Below, one piece after another: positions 35,142 to 48,139 of a DNA stretch of 64,000 nt. The notes below the pieces were generated by a model. The model was not told where the DNA came from. It saw nothing but the letters and a program-made list of their open reading frames with translations, and searched no databases. Source of the DNA: Aristolochia californica (Eukaryota > Streptophyta > Magnoliopsida > Piperales > Aristolochiaceae); the NCBI GenBank assembly GCA_029961685.1, contig JARWKL010000004.1:34949986-35013985 (forward strand). The letters are read 5' to 3'. Position 1 is the stretch's first letter; the number at the start of each line of letters is the position of its first letter. Made by a program: the position numbers and the translations under genes.

Positions 35142-36855
35142 TCAATGAAAGACGAGGTTGTGACAACTTTGGTCACAAGGGTATGCACAATCTATCATCT
35201 TCACTTCAGCTCGGTCAAAGTACTAATCAACGACAGCTACAACGATTCTCTGCTGTCAACAAATTTCAGATGTTTGTTTTTCAATGAGAACCTATGACCA
35301 AAATAGTGACAGAGTTTTGAACCAAAGCACTCTTCCATTCTTTTCTTCCCCGGACTTGGTGAATGAAAATTAAAATAGATAAGAGTAAATTGAAACCACA
35401 CCCATAAACTGAACAGTCTGGCTATGGCTGCCACTTGACATATCAGCTCTAAGTTTGATAGAGGGAGGGAGAGACAATCCTAATACCTTGTTCTTGATGA
35501 CAGGAGAATTGTTGGCAAACCATGTGTCCTGCCTCTCTCATTTGGCAATGGGCGAAACATGAATTTATGAACAACCCATTTTGCTTGGACATTGAGAACC
35601 CTTTAATAGCTGAAAACATTTTATTTTTAAAATCTGTTTAAGAAGATAACACCAAAGCTTCAAAGGCATTTCGAGGCCAATTATTGACATAAATGACACT
35701 AAAGTACAAAGGTGAATAACAGTGAAAGAGAAGTATTCTGGAAGAATTTAATTTGTCCTGGTGTGCACCTTTCATAATTTAACTTGCAAGCATGTCATTC
35801 ACCATGCGGATCAGCTGATGGTGGACACAAACTAGCTTGTACCAGAAAAAAAAAAACAAAAAAAAAATGAATAAGAAACAATTCAAAACATAAGCAGACA
35901 TATCCAGTAAAGGATCATTCAGAATCTACAAAAGTTTACCTGCCAAACATCATATGCAGCAGCATTCAGAAGAAAAAGTGGGATCTTAATATTACCCACA
36001 AAATTTTCAGGGAAGAAACACTGCAACAAAGTTGGAACCACATACATCAAGCTCCAGTTTATATGTTTTTATGTGAGAGTAAAAGAGAGAATAAAAAAGA
36101 AGGATGCATTTACAGAAGTTGGATTTTTATGCGATGTACAAAAGGATGGCAAGAAAGTGTCTATGCTTATCAATTCTCATTTATTGTGCTCATTTATGAT
36201 GATACTGAAGTATTTGCAGTTGGCAAGAAGCAAGCACAGAATCAATAGCTTTGGCATAATTTCATGCATGCCTAGTATTTGATCGAGATAAAAACCTTTA
36301 GAACAAAGCATGATCCATGACCCCTTGATTCCACTCATGATGACAATAATACAAGAAAAAGAGTAGAAAAAAGCAAGCCATACGTATCAAGGAACATCCC
36401 GGCATCAGCAAGATACTTGACTTTTATTGTTCTTGGAAAGAGTTCTCTGAACTCATCACAATGCATTATGGAAGATAAACCCCCAACAGAACAACCAGAA
36501 AGAAAAGCGTAGAAGGCACCAACCAGATAAAATCACCAAAAACCCCAAGATTTTGAGTTAAAGTCCTTACACAAAAGAAGTGCTAAAATCATTAGATGAA
36601 AGACCAAACCTCCTTAGCATAGCGCATCCCCTTTGACATCAGAGCTTCCATGGCAGCCAACCAAATTCGCTGCCCACAAAAGACAAGGCCAACAACCTAA
36701 ATAGAAAAGAGGAAATAAATATATGTAGGAATTGGTCTTGAGCAAGGATGATTATGATTGTTTTCACTAGAATCAAGAAAATAAATAGAAACAACTATCC
36801 CAAGTACCTAGTTTACTCCTTCACCGCTAAAGGATGCCCCATCACTTATAATGGA
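35142..36855 (-). pseudogene. Pectin acetylesterase (PAE/NOTUM family) pseudogene, copy 2
   Basis: Same exon series as copy 1: SDGASFSGEGVN then a stop in place of Gln (about 36855-36808); GQRIWLAAMEAL (36696-36610); [12 protein letters not shown] with the GxSxG nucleophile, through [12 protein letters not shown] (about 36525-36384, donor GT); LPSFCTSHKNP (about 36170-36110); [20 protein letters not shown] and YDVWQ (36020-35940, good AG and GT); a HPHGEW-type exon whose word is altered here (about 35845-35740); [12 protein letters not shown] followed by a 1-bp insertion (about 35600-35495); last exon [20 protein letters not shown] with TAG in place of the conserved Trp of the DWYFD motif (35249-35142). 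The 5' exons are missing. The lesions differ from copy 1, so decay continued independently after duplication. Confidence 0.8.
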
Positions 36856-36859
36856 TACG

Positions 36860-37273
36860 GGATAGGGAGGCTGCAGAGAGACGGAAACTGGAGAGAGATG
36901 GAAGAGAGAGGGAGTAGAGAGATCGGGGGCCGCAGGGAGACGAGAGAGAGGGTACGGGAGAGAGGGCAAAAAAAAAAAAAAATGAAGAGATCGAGACAGT
37001 GGGTGCGGGACAGAGGGGGAAAACAATCAACGAGGGTTTGAACCCTGGCGTTTGGTTGATCATGATTGGCAAAAACAGGCAAAAACCAGATTCCATAACT
37101 TAAGCCGTAGAGATGATTTTGGATTAATCTTAGTCATCTAGATGACTTAAACTCTGGTATTCCACTGACTGACGTCAGGAGATGAACTTAATAATGCGGC
37201 TGAAGTTCATCTTCAACGACAAGTTGAGCACCCCCCCCCCCCCCCCCCCCCACATCATAAGTAGATTTCGAAC

Positions 37274-37322
<49 letters not shown>

Positions 37323-37740
37323 ACATCATAAGTAGATTTCGATAATTATATTTTAAAAAATCGATGAGGGTTCGAACCCTGGCGTTTGGGTTATCATGAT
37401 TGGCAAAAACTGGCGGAAACCAGGTTCCATAACTTAAACCGTAGAGATGATTTTGGATTCATCTTAGTCATCTAGATGACTTGAAATCTGTCAGCATTAG
37501 CATCATTTATGCTCAAAATTCAATCTTCTTCATGTCTGAAAGCTATTTTCTGAGCTGATGGGTTAGTTCAATCGAGAAAGAGAATAGGTAAACTGATTTT
37601 TATTACATTAACTAAAATTGTAGAATGTTTTAGCTTGCCTTTCTTACTCAGAATTTTTTCTTTCTACCACATTTATCAAAGTGCCCAATTTTATTGATCG
37701 CACCTGTTTGTGTTACCCTCTCCATCCTCCCAATCTCTTC
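36860..37740. other. Spacer with purine-rich and poly-C tracts, copy 2
   Basis: GA-rich at 36870-37015. C homopolymers at 37231-37251 and 37275-37322 are separated by CACATCATAAGTAGATTTCG. The block starting GAGGGTTTGAACCCTGGCG (37030-37150) is repeated at 37367-37480. Copy 1 has only one block and a shorter interrupted C tract. No gene seen. Confidence 0.55.
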
Positions 37741-38092
37741 CTTGGATTCCCTCTCCACCCATGTTCTATTGGTCTATTCCACATTCCCTCCAAAAAATAA
37801 AATAAAAAATTAAAATCTTAAGCAAAAATCGAGATATACAATATTAAAAAGGAGTGTTATGTCGCTTGATTAAAGAATAAAACATTTACCGTCTGTGTCG
37901 AAACTGAACCAAACTGCATTAATAAAGGAAAATAAAACAAAACCGTGCTTTTTCCCCCTCTTCTCTTCTTCCCGAATATTTTGAACCGTTAAAAAAGAAA
38001 GCAAACTATATATGCAAATATGTTTTGTCCCCCCTAACCGCAACATTACTAGGGCGAAATTAGCTGGTGGCAGAGGAACAACGGGCAAAAAG

Positions 38093-38173
38093 GGGTACAA
38101 CACGAGGACTTCCCAGGAGGTCACCCATCCTAGTACTACGCCCAAGCGTGCTTAACTTCGGAGTTTTGATGGG
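38093..38173 (-). rRNA. 5S rRNA, truncated 3' part, copy 2
   Basis: Same fragment as 22781-22866. It retains AGTTAAGCACGCTTGGGCG and GGATGGGTGACCTCCTGGGA but lacks five nucleotides of the GAGAGTAG region. It is followed on the minus strand by a T run. Fused to Copia-B at the same base as the other copy, so the fusion predates duplication. Confidence 0.75.
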
Positions 38174-39221
38174 CTTTCTTTTAATACAATCCACTCAAGT
38201 ACCAAAATCACTGAAGTCAAGAGCCTCAATAACTACTTCATTTACTAATCTCTTAATTCTAACAATGGAAATATTACCTAATCGCCTATGCCACAACATA
38301 AAGGGTTTCTCATTTATAATACCATGTTTAATGCCAACATTTGTACCATGCACAATTACAAGACTACAATTAAGGGTAGAATTTAAAAGAAGTTTAAATA
38401 ACCATCATCCAAAATACTTTTTCCAACAAGAATATTGTCTTTATACAAATGAAGAAAATTAGTAAGGAAATTGAAACCACAAGATAAAAGTCTAGAAACT
38501 CAAAATAAGGTTTCTTGAAAAGGATGGAACATAAAAGGTCTTTCAAAGTCTAAAACAAAACCAGAATTAAGGGAGTGTCTATAAGTCTCAACTGCCCCCA
38601 CATATGAACCCATCTTGTATCCTGAATAGTTGGAAATTTAACTTTTCGTCTGTTTTTGTTGGATTAAGAAGCCATGCATGGTGTTAGCAACATGGATTGT
38701 AGTACTAGAATCAATCCACCAAGTGTTATAAGAAATATTAACCATATTAGATTCAAAACATACTAAAGAGATGAGATTACCTTTCTTTTCAAGCCAATGC
38801 TTGAATTTGGGACAAATCTTCCTTATATGTCCTTTCTTCTTACAAAAGAATCATTTGATATCTCCCTTATTGACTTAATTAAGAGGGTCTTTTCTCTTCT
38901 CGTTCTTAAATGGTTTCTTGCCACGAGTCGTCAAATTTGAACTTTCAATCCCCTCTTGTTTCAGCCTCCCTTCCTCTTGTACACACACGGTTAGAAGTTC
39001 ATTAATTGATTATTTCTCCCTGTGTGCGTTGTAAGAGATCTTGAACGGTCCGTATTCTGACGAGAGCAAGTAAATGATGAAGTAAACCAGAAATAACTCG
39101 GATATCTCAATCTCGAACAATTTCAGTCTAGCGGCAATGTCCCACATTTGCACGATGTGCTCACGCACACCTTTGGTGCCTATAAATTTCATGGAACACA
39201 TTTTTGTCATCAGGGTGTTTG
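38174..39221 (-). pseudogene. Copia-B gag C-terminus, protease and pre-integrase remnant, copy 2
   Basis: Parallel to 22867-23919: TLMTKMCSMKFIGTKG and EHIVQMWDIAARLKL (gag, 39220-39010), a CCHC knuckle near 38860 now disrupted, and the protease and pre-integrase core to the 5S junction. On the minus strand the pre-integrase HNI and LGNISIVRI themes are weakened by substitutions. Non-functional. Confidence 0.8.
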
Positions 39222-39226
39222 CTAAT

Positions 39227-42133
39227 TGTTGATTTTTAGGATTCAATGAATTTACCTCATGGAGAAAAAAGGAAAGAAACCCATTGGGAGAAAATAGGAG
39301 GAAGAAGGGTTATGGAATTGATTATAACCCTTCCCTTGAAGCTCTATTTATAGGTTAATAAAACTACTATATTACAATAATACCCCTGAACTTACGGTTT
39401 AGGGTTTAGGGTTTTAACCCAAGAACTTTAACTTAAATACATCAATGTTATCTCTATGAGATGACCCTTTATTTACCATCCTACCATCAATTTATGTGGG
39501 CCTATGGGCCTTCTTCAATATCTCATAGATGCATGAGTCTTCCTTGATCTTTTGGGCTTGGACCCATCTTCTAATACATTTGGATATGTGAGTCTTCCTT
39601 GGTCATGTGGGCTTAGGCCCTGTCTTCCAACACTTCCCCTCAAGCTGGAGGTGAGAGAACAACATGAACTTCTAGCTTGCTGCAAATTATCTATAAAATC
39701 TTTTTTTATATAATATGCCTCCATCTTCCAACACTCCCCCTCACGCTGGTGCTCTCGTTCATGAGGCCCAACTGGTATAATATCAATGAGAGTAAATCAC
39801 TCTTAGCTGCTAAGACATTGCTCTGAAGTGTCCACCTCCATAGGATAACGACTCTCAAGTGGTAGAGTAATATATGATATTAATAGGGGAAAGTAACATA
39901 AATATAATAATAAGTTCCTCCGTTAAGGACTTTCAACGAGAAAAAATTGATATTTTTTACGGGGATTCCTCAGTCATGGACTTCCAACCTCAAAAAATTT
40001 GATATTTTTGACAGGGATGAAATTCCTTCGTCATGGACTCCTAACCACAAATAATTTTGATATTTTTGACGGGGATGAAGTTCTTCCGTCATGGACTCCC
40101 AACCACAAAAATTTGATATTTTTGACGGGGATGAAGTTCCTCCGTCACGGACTCTGAACCACAAATAAATTTGATATTTTTTACGGGGATGAAGTTTCTT
40201 CGTCATGGACTCCCAACAACAAATAATTTTGATATTTTTGATAGGGATGAAGCTCCTCCGTCATTGACTCCCAACCACAAAAATTTGATATTTTTGATGG
40301 GGACATAAATAAATAATGGTATTAGGCTTCCTCTTCTTAAAAAATAATGTCTCATAAAAAAAGACACAATAGCAGCATTTGAAATGGTCTTAGGCCCATT
40401 TAATACAACCCAAAATAATCCTTGTAAAATTGACCTATGAAATAATTAAATGCACATATATGTACCAAATAATATGCTGACCAAGGAATGATCAGTCAAT
40501 TCTTCACTATAAAATTCTAACCAGAGAAAAATTTACTAAGTCGCGCCGAAATATTTATAAAACTTGGGCATGTATACCGAGGCAAAAAATAAGTGGCCAA
40601 GGTTTGTTGACTCGGTCCGAGTTGGTGTGGGTTGACTCGGTCTGGCTGGTGCTGAAACAGTGGTCGGCTGGGAACTCGGGTGCTGGCTTGACTCGGCCTC
40701 GCTGGATTGACTCGGGTGAGTCCAGGTTGCGCCAAGGGCCATAGCACTGATAAATTCGTATTTCTTAACTTAGGAAACATGAAATATTTGAACAGTGAAA
40801 TATTCGTCTTCCTCCTCGGTTTCTTCGGCGGAAACAGAGGTCGGAGGGAGCTCAGAAGGAAAGTTTCCAACCCTCTTCTTCCCCGACGCCGAGCGGAAAC
40901 TCGGAAAGAAAGTTTCCAACCCGACTTCATCTTCTCCGGCAGCGGTGGGTCGTCTTTCCCCGCGGCCGAACAGCGAACGAAGAAAAAAACACGCAGCAGC
41001 AGTACATCTTCTTCCCGGACGCCGACGCTTTTATGCATTTGGTGACGAAGACAACTCGCCGGAAAGAGTATTCTGGAGGGAGTAATCGGGTCGGGGAGAG
41101 AAGTTTTTTTTCACAAGTCGTCATCGTCTTCGGCCTCCAAAAAAAATTGGCAGCAGTAGCGGCGGTGACGGGAAGGCTTCGATAGAGGACGGTAAGCTGG
41201 ACTGGTGCTTCTTCTAACGTTCATGGTGTCATCGTCTCCGGTAACGGCGACGTGACCTTCGGCAAAACAGACCTTGGCTTAACGGCAATAATTCCGCAAT
41301 GGAATTATTTCCTCCGGAACGGAAATAATTCTGGCGCATGCTTCCAACAGAGTAGCCATGGCGGGCAGCAGAGACACTGCCGGAGAAGTTAAGCGAGACG
41401 AGCGGTGAAGTTAAGCGAAGACGACAGCCAGTAGCACTAGAAACACTACTCGGGAAGACGCCATAGATTTTCTAAAGAGTGGAGACAACATATTATATAC
41501 CACGGGTAAGGCAGTTTATCGAGGTGGGAAGCAAACAATACCAGTGGCAGATTAATGAGAGAAAAAAATAGAACTCCATCTCATCGTACTCCAGCAGACA
41601 AATAAACCGAAGAAAGAAAAACAATACCATTAAAATAAATCACGAATTTCACTAACTAAAAAAAAATATGAGAAAATTAAAACTCAAAACTCTGATACCA
41701 TGTTGATTTTCAGGTCTCTATGAATTTAACTCATGGAGAAAAAAGGAAAAAAAGTCATTGGGAGAAGATAGGTGGAAGAAGGGTTATGGAATTGATTATA
41801 ACCCGCCCCCTGAAGCTCTATTTATATATTAATAAAACTACTATATTATAATAATATCCCTGAACTTAGGGTTAGGGTTTAGGGATTTAACCCTGAAACT
41901 TTAAATTAATTACATCAATGTCATCTCTATGAGATGACCCTTTATTTACCATCCTACCATCAATGTATGTGGGCCTATGGGCCTTCTCCTTGATCTATGT
42001 GCCTTGAACCGGTCTTCAATATATCTTAGATGCATGGGTTTTTCATGATCTAATGGGTTTGGGCACATCTTCTAGTACACTTGGATATGTGAGTCTTCCT
42101 TGGTCGTGTGGGGTTCGGCCCTGTCTTCCAACA
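39227..42133 (-). mobile_element. Non-autonomous LTR element LTR-N, copy 3 (complete)
   Basis: About 2907 bp: LTRs at 39227-39632 and 41701-42133, target duplication CTAAT at 39222-39226 and 42134-42138, polypurine complement TTCCCCTCAAGCTGG at 39634, and the clearest primer-binding complement of the family (CTCTGATACCA ending at 41700). The tandem ~58-bp array (about 39912-40305) also has seven units. The GC-rich part at 40740-41450 keeps the segment missing in copy 2. No retroviral-type protein domain is present. Confidence 0.85.
39912..40305. repeat. Tandem ~58-bp repeat inside LTR-N copy 3
   Basis: Seven units with CGTCATGGACTCC-type cores, same register as 24628-25020. Unit number is equal in the two complete copies. 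Confidence 0.8.
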
Positions 42134-42138
42134 CTAAT

Positions 42139-43450
42139 GTTTTGTCAGAAGTCTCAAACTGATTCTGAATAGTTTGAAGATATTATTTTGCTTTGGAAAA
42201 ATCATTGCTGAATCCATGGATACTTTTCCCAATGTGAGACTTGATAAACATAAAAGATAAGCGATCTAATCGATCCCAGAGATCAAATGATATTTTTTCA
42301 ACTTGGGTACTTGATTCCATGGGCCATGGAGGTTCATCCACTCGAAATACCAAATCAAGGTACCGCATGTTAGAAATTGTACGCCCTAATTCCAAACTAA
42401 TGAGAGCAATAATAAGAAATGTGGAAGAAGGACAAAAACAAGCACGAAAATACACAACAAGGTTTATAAAGGTTCGCCTCAAGGTGAGACTATGTCCTGT
42501 CTTCTACCATTGCTATAATCCACTATGAAGATGAAATAACTTACAAAGAGAACTCGCCGTAATAGCAATGAACCCCCAATTTAAAGAGAAAACTAGGAAA
42601 CCGCATTACAAGAATGAAATTCCTAAATTACCCTTAATGAAACAACAATCAATATATCGTTGATCGGATGGGGGATCCACCCCCCTTCCAACCCCCATGT
42701 CAACCTTACCACGAAGGTCGATCCGCAACTAACTTAAGCGTAAAGCATTAATTAGGCTCCACCACTTGACTCCGCACTCCAAAGCAAGGACGATTTTCTC
42801 CTTCCAATCATCATAATTATTACCATTGAGAGGAATAATATTGGAGGGATAAAAATTCGGAATAGATAAAGTTTGAAGAACTGCAAAATAAACAACAATG
42901 TTTACTAAAACATGCAATGAAACCAAAAATTGAAAATTTACCCATGTAATTAAATTCAAACAAATTAATCAACATGTGAGTAGGCTTAGATTATAACACA
43001 AACGATTTATATCACTTTATGATGGCATCATAAATTTATCTCTATAGGAATTTTCAAGGCCTGTGGGCGACTATAAATTTGTTTTAAATGTTCCTATCCA
43101 ATTCTCATAAATCACTTAAATATAAAAATAACCACGTGAGGTTAAATTATTAGCTTTCCATGGTTAATCACAAAATTTTATGTCATTGACTTTATGTGAC
43201 TAAACTTAATGTCACTAGACATTTTTCATAATTAAGAATGTTGTGGTTATTACTTAATTATTTAAATGTAAACCAAAATATGACATCAAAATAATTGACT
43301 AAAATTTTCACATATAAAAATTAATGCATATTAAACATTCTTATATGCATATCCAATTATTTAATCCATATGCACTAAAATGAAAAAGAATGAAAACTAA
43401 AATATTCTATTTTTCCTGTTATTTATATATGAATTAAGTGTATCCAATGA
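42139..43450 (-). pseudogene. Copia-B gag N-terminus and leader, copy 3
   Basis: Minus order: leader (about 43440-43010), gag start LNGNNYDDWKEKIVLALE and VKWWSLINA (about 42850-42745), the interrupting LTR-like segment (about 42730-42370), then VFRVDEPPWPMESS, SFMFIKSHIGKSIHGF and AKAK-type words to the LTR-N junction. Same architecture as 26696-28100, with a ~130-bp deletion in the leader. Confidence 0.7.
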
Positions 43451-43813
43451 TAGCACTTGGGTTGGATGGGCCATGAGCGTGTTTGTTGCTCTTGCGCGTA
43501 CAGTGGTGCGGGACAGCCAGAGAGCATGATGTCGTACTCTTGGCTTTGGCTGCGCTCCAATGAGAGCACAAAACACCGGCGCACACTCTGTTTGGTCGCG
43601 CCGCTCTCGGCTGCTCACAACCAGGCGCCTCGTCCAAGCATCTCATCCGTTTGGGACTCTACTCACCATCCCCGCACCGACGTCTCCTTCCTCAGGTGCC
43701 ATCGTCGCTGATGTGCGTCCGACAAGAGCAACACGTCGGTGTATACAAGCTTCCATTACGGTGTCACTCTCTCTCGGTGCTCCGTGACTTCTCCTCTCGA
43801 CTGCGGTTCGATG
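43451..43813. other. GC-rich segment left of Copia-A, copy 3
   Basis: Homologous to 2316-2687 and 28101-28451. It ends with target duplication CGATG at 43809-43813. Overlapping open frames in several phases are not conserved between copies. Confidence 0.45.
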
Positions 43814-44118
43814 TGTAAGACGGTTCACAAACCGTCACCTAGACGGTTCATGATCCCTCACATAAGTGACCCATCCCTCATACGGTTTTCCATTGATGGT
43901 GGTCACCGATTACGACCTTTGGATTTACCGTCATTTGGTGGTCTCCTTTGATGGAGACCACCAAACGACGAGCCTCTGTGATAGACGAGACATTCCGTTC
44001 GCCGGAGTAGATAGCGAAAAAGCTCTGTTCGTTGGAAGTTGACTCCAGGTCAAGTGGTATGATTTTGGTTTATGAATTTCATATATGGTTTCAAAATTCT
44101 ATTTAAAGCATTCCTACA
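43814..44118 (+). repeat. 5' LTR of Copia-A copy 3, with foldback
   Basis: At 305 bp it is shorter than the other 5' LTRs. At 43929-43970 an 18-bp inverted repeat (CGTCATTTGGTGGTCTCC and GGAGACCACCAAACGACG around a TTTGAT loop) replaces the TATA-containing segment. Confidence 0.8.
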
Positions 44119-44674
44119 TGGGGTATCAAAGCTCCCCTCTCTGATATGGAGTCCTTTCCGTGGAGAGGAGCTCTCTGCGTACGTTGCGAGGGCCGGTGAT
44201 GTGGCACCAACCAACGTCTTGGTCGACGTTGTACGTCTGCCGGCGTCGCTGTCGGACAACGGCGGCTGAAGTCTAACGGAGGTGACGTACGACAGAGGGC
44301 TGCCGTGGACACTGAGCGTCATCTCTGTGCGTGAATACGACCTCCAACGTAAACAAAAAATGAATTGAAACATAGGTAAAACAATTTCATTTAAATAACG
44401 AGTTGACTCGGCTGAGTCAACTCGTACCGATTGCGCATGATCGGTCTAGATGCAACGAGTCAAATGAGTTGACTCGACTCGGACTTTATCGAGTCGTTTG
44501 GGAATAATTAGATGAGCGAGTCGTGGCAAAGATGGGTTGAATCGTTTCGGTTCGCCTGTTCAAACTCGCTGAGCCGACCCGCCCGCAAACTGGCCGAGTC
44601 GACTCTGTAGACAAAATAAAAATCCAACGGCTGCGGGGATCCGAACCTGCTAACACAACACAGGGAAAACTATA

Positions 44675-46809
44675 TTGAGTGGCAAGGAGAAAATTCTATT
44701 GTTATTAGGGTGCATGGATCTTGACTTGGCACTTAGAGTGGATGAACTTCCAAATCCCACGGAATCTAGTACCCAAATTATGAAAAAATTATTTGAACTT
44801 TGGGAGCGATCCAATCGATTAAGTTTGATGTTTATTAAGTCTCATATTGGGAAGAGTATTCGTGAATCTATTCCTGAATGTGCCAAAGCCAAGGAATATC
44901 TTCAAGCTATTCAGGAACAGTTTGAGAATTCCTATAAGGCATTAGCAAGCATCCTGATAACCCAAATATGTTCCTTAGTGTGTTTTGAATTTGATATGAC
45001 TCATGCTTCTTATAACATTTGATGGATTGATTCTAGTACTACAATCCATGTTGCCAACGCCATGCAGGGTTTCTTGAACCAACGAAAACCGACGCCAAGT
45101 GAATGCTTCATCTATTTAGGAAACAAGATGGGTTCACATGTAGAGGCAGTTGGAACTTTCAGACTTGTCCTAAATACTGGTTTTGTCTTAGACCTTGAAA
45201 GGGTATTTTGTGTTCCATATTTTTCTAGAAATCTTATCTTAGTTTCCAAACTTTTACCCTTTGGATTCAGTTTTAATTTCCTTGGAAATTCCCTTCATTT
45301 GTATAAAGACTGTTTTCTTGTTGGAAATGACATTTTGGAAGAAGGATTGTTCAAACTTCTTTTAAACCTTACATTTAATTTCACTCTTACTACTGTACAT
45401 GATATTAATGTTGTAATTAAGAGAAGTGTTATAAATGAGAAATCCTCCATGTTGTGGCATGGGAGATTAGGTCATATCTCCATTGATAGAATTAAAAGAT
45501 TAGTTGATGATGGAATCCTTGAGGCTCTTGATTTTACTGATTTTAGTACATGTGTGGATTGCATTAAAGGAAAACAAACCAACAAGTACAAGAAAGGTGC
45601 CACGAGGACTTTTGATGTCTTAGAAATCATACACACTGATATTTTAAGTCTTTATGATGCATGTTTCAATAGTGAGAAGTATTTCATTACCTTTATTGAT
45701 GACCATACACGATATAAGTATCTCGATCTGCTTTATGATAGAAGTGAAGCACTAGATGCTTTTAAGGTCTATAAAGCAGAAGTAGAGAAACAATTAAGTA
45801 AACAAATCAAAATAATGAGATCAGATAGAGGTGGTGAATATTGTGGAAGGTACACTATAAGAGGACAATTGCCTGGTCCTTTTGCAAGGTTTCTTGAGGA
45901 ACAAGGTATTGTGCCACAATACAGAATGCCTGGCTCACCGTCTCAAAATGGTGTGGCAGAAAGAAGAAATTGAACAGTAATGGACATGGTGAGGAATATG
46001 ATTAGTAACTCTGGTCTCCCATTATCTTTATGGAGTGAAGCTCTCAAAACTGCAGTCTATGTACTGAATAAGGTTCCAACCAAGGGGGTTCATCAAACGC
46101 TATTCGAGTTATGGAAAGGTTGGAGACCTAGTTTAAGGCATGTACATCTTTGGGATTGTCCAGTTGAAGTTCGACTTTACAATCCACATGAGACAAAGTT
46201 AGACTTTAAAACACTCAGTGGACATTTTATTGGCTATGCGAAAAATTCTAAGGGATACATATTTTATTGTCCATCTAGTTCGACGAGAATTATCAAATCT
46301 AAGATTGCAAGTTTGCTTGAGAATGATGAGATTAGTGGGAGTAGCCAGACTCTGATTTTGCTGGATGCCTTGATTCAAGAAAGTCGACATCGAGATATGT
46401 CTTCTTATTACTTGGAGGGGCCATTTCTTGGAGAAGTGCAAAAAAATCTTTGATTTCTACTTCTACCATTGAAGAAGAGTTTGTAGCATATTTTGAAGCG
46501 TCATCACAAGCTATATGGTTGAAGAGTTTTATTTCAGGGCTTAAAATTGTTGACACCAATTCTTAGCCATTAGGGATTTATTGCGACAATTCCGCAGCAA
46601 TGTTTTTGGCCAAGAACAATAAGAGCGGAAGTCGTAGAAAACATATTGACATAATGTTTTTAGCTATTTGAGAACATGTCAATGCAAACAAGATGGTTGT
46701 GGAAAACATCAGTACAAGATTAATGATCGCTGATCCGTTCACAAAAGGTCTACCACCTGGTGTTTATAAGGGACATGTTGAACATATGAGACTCAATTCT
46801 ATTAAGTAA
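44675..46809 (+). pseudogene. Copia-A copy 3 gag-pol remnant
   Basis: Gag 44675-45022 (DLALRVDELPNPTESS, AKEYLQAIQEQF). A long frame at 45062-45973 covers the protease C-part, GAG-pre-integrase MLWHGRLGHIS and integrase ([34 protein letters not shown]). The protease site before it reads DSS rather than DSG. A stop at 45972 splits integrase, which continues at 45980-46330. RNase H follows at about 46345-46809 with CDNSAAMFLAKNN and further stops. No RT remains. Confidence 0.88.
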
Positions 46810-47177
46810 TTTATGTAATTGAGATTCCCTTTCTATTTGTATCGCGATTTTGTCAATGAAAAACTCCATTAAGTTCATTTGTGTCTTCTCTTATTTGGTT
46901 GTATGCATAAAGTTTAGAGAATGACAATATAAAATGATTTCGAATGAGCATTATGCAAGTTCATTCATAAAGAAATGTGTCACATAAGGTTCTCATTCAA
47001 AGGAGACATTTGCATTGTAATACGTGGAAGGTAATACTTGCTCTAAAGAACTTACCACCACGATTCATTTAATTTAATCTTCTTTGTTTGAGTATAAGGA
47101 TATTATATCTATGGAAAATATTCATGAAAAAGTATCAAAAATACATATTAAGTAGATGTATGGGTCAAGTGGGAGAT

Positions 47178-47492
47178 TGTAAGATGGTTCACGATCCGTC
47201 ACTTAAGTGACCCATCTGTCGGACGGTTTTCCCGTGATGGTGGTCGCCGGTTACGACCTTTTGGTTTCCCGTAGTTTGGTGGTCTCCTTTGATGGAAAAG
47301 AGCCTATAAAAGGGGGTCTGGTCTAGTAGAGGTATGCCTGAATGTTGCCATCGATGAACCTCTATGATAAACGTGACATTCTGTTCTCCGGAGAAGCTCT
47401 GTTCCCCGAAAGTTGACACCATGTTAGGAGGTACGATTTTGGTTTATGAATTTCATATATAGTTTCGAAATTCTATTTAAAATATTCCTACA
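47178..47492 (+). repeat. 3' LTR of Copia-A copy 3
   Basis: 315 bp, following the polypurine tract AAGTGGGAGA and ending TTCCTACA. The TATA-like CCTATAAAAGG near 47304 is intact. Same internal deletion as the copy 1 3' LTR. Confidence 0.85.
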
Positions 47493-48139
47493 CGATGCAC
47501 TGTCTGGTGCTCATTGCCACCCACCGAAGCAACGTCTCTCGAACGAGAATCAGTTGTGCGCATCTGTGGTCTCCAGGCGACTGGAAGTGAGAATGGGACC
47601 AATAGGGAGTCGGGAAGAAAATGCTCACAACACGTCAATGGTTAAAATCAGCGCACACAACGAGCCCTGTTGTTCGACTCCCCTCTGAAAACCCAAACGA
47701 CGGCTAATGGCTGGTTGTGGGCATTTTCTTCCTACGGGCGCATCAGTTCCCACTAACCTCCCAGCACCTCCAGCGCACTGAGCGCAACCTACTCTGGCGC
47801 ACCAGTGCAGTCATCGTGTCTGGTCGGGGACACTATTTGGAAATATTGCTGTCTAGCTGGGGAGCACCGACATTTTTGAGATTTGCTAGGTACACAACGT
47901 ATTGACAGTCGCACGTGCCACCAATGGCGATCGAAGATGCGCGGGGCTCACAATGCCTCATCTTAAGTCTACGTCTTTCTAACCTCGAAACTGACATGTA
48001 CATTTTTAGTTTTTTTTACGGAAAAATAAAAACATAGATAATATTTTACAAAAAAAAAAATAATGGAATTGTAATCAAGACGAAGATTCTGGTCTGATTC
48101 AACCAGAATTTTAAATCTACATGAAATTCATAAAAAGAA
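47493..48139. other. Right GC-rich flank of Copia-A, copy 3
   Basis: Homologous to 8077-8720. No gene seen. Confidence 0.45.

Larger units (their letters stand above)
43814..47492 (+). mobile_element. Copia-A copy 3, RT deleted
   Basis: Both LTRs are kept (43814-44118 and 47178-47492) with target duplication CGATG on both sides (43809-43813 and 47493-47497). The primer-binding site is degenerate (GGGTATCAAAGC). The leader differs from copies 1 and 2 from about 44500 to 44660, where sequence ending GGGGATCCGAACCTGC replaces the AT-rich part. Integrase is joined directly to RNase H near 46345, with loss of about 1.2 kb including RT. Confidence 0.9.
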
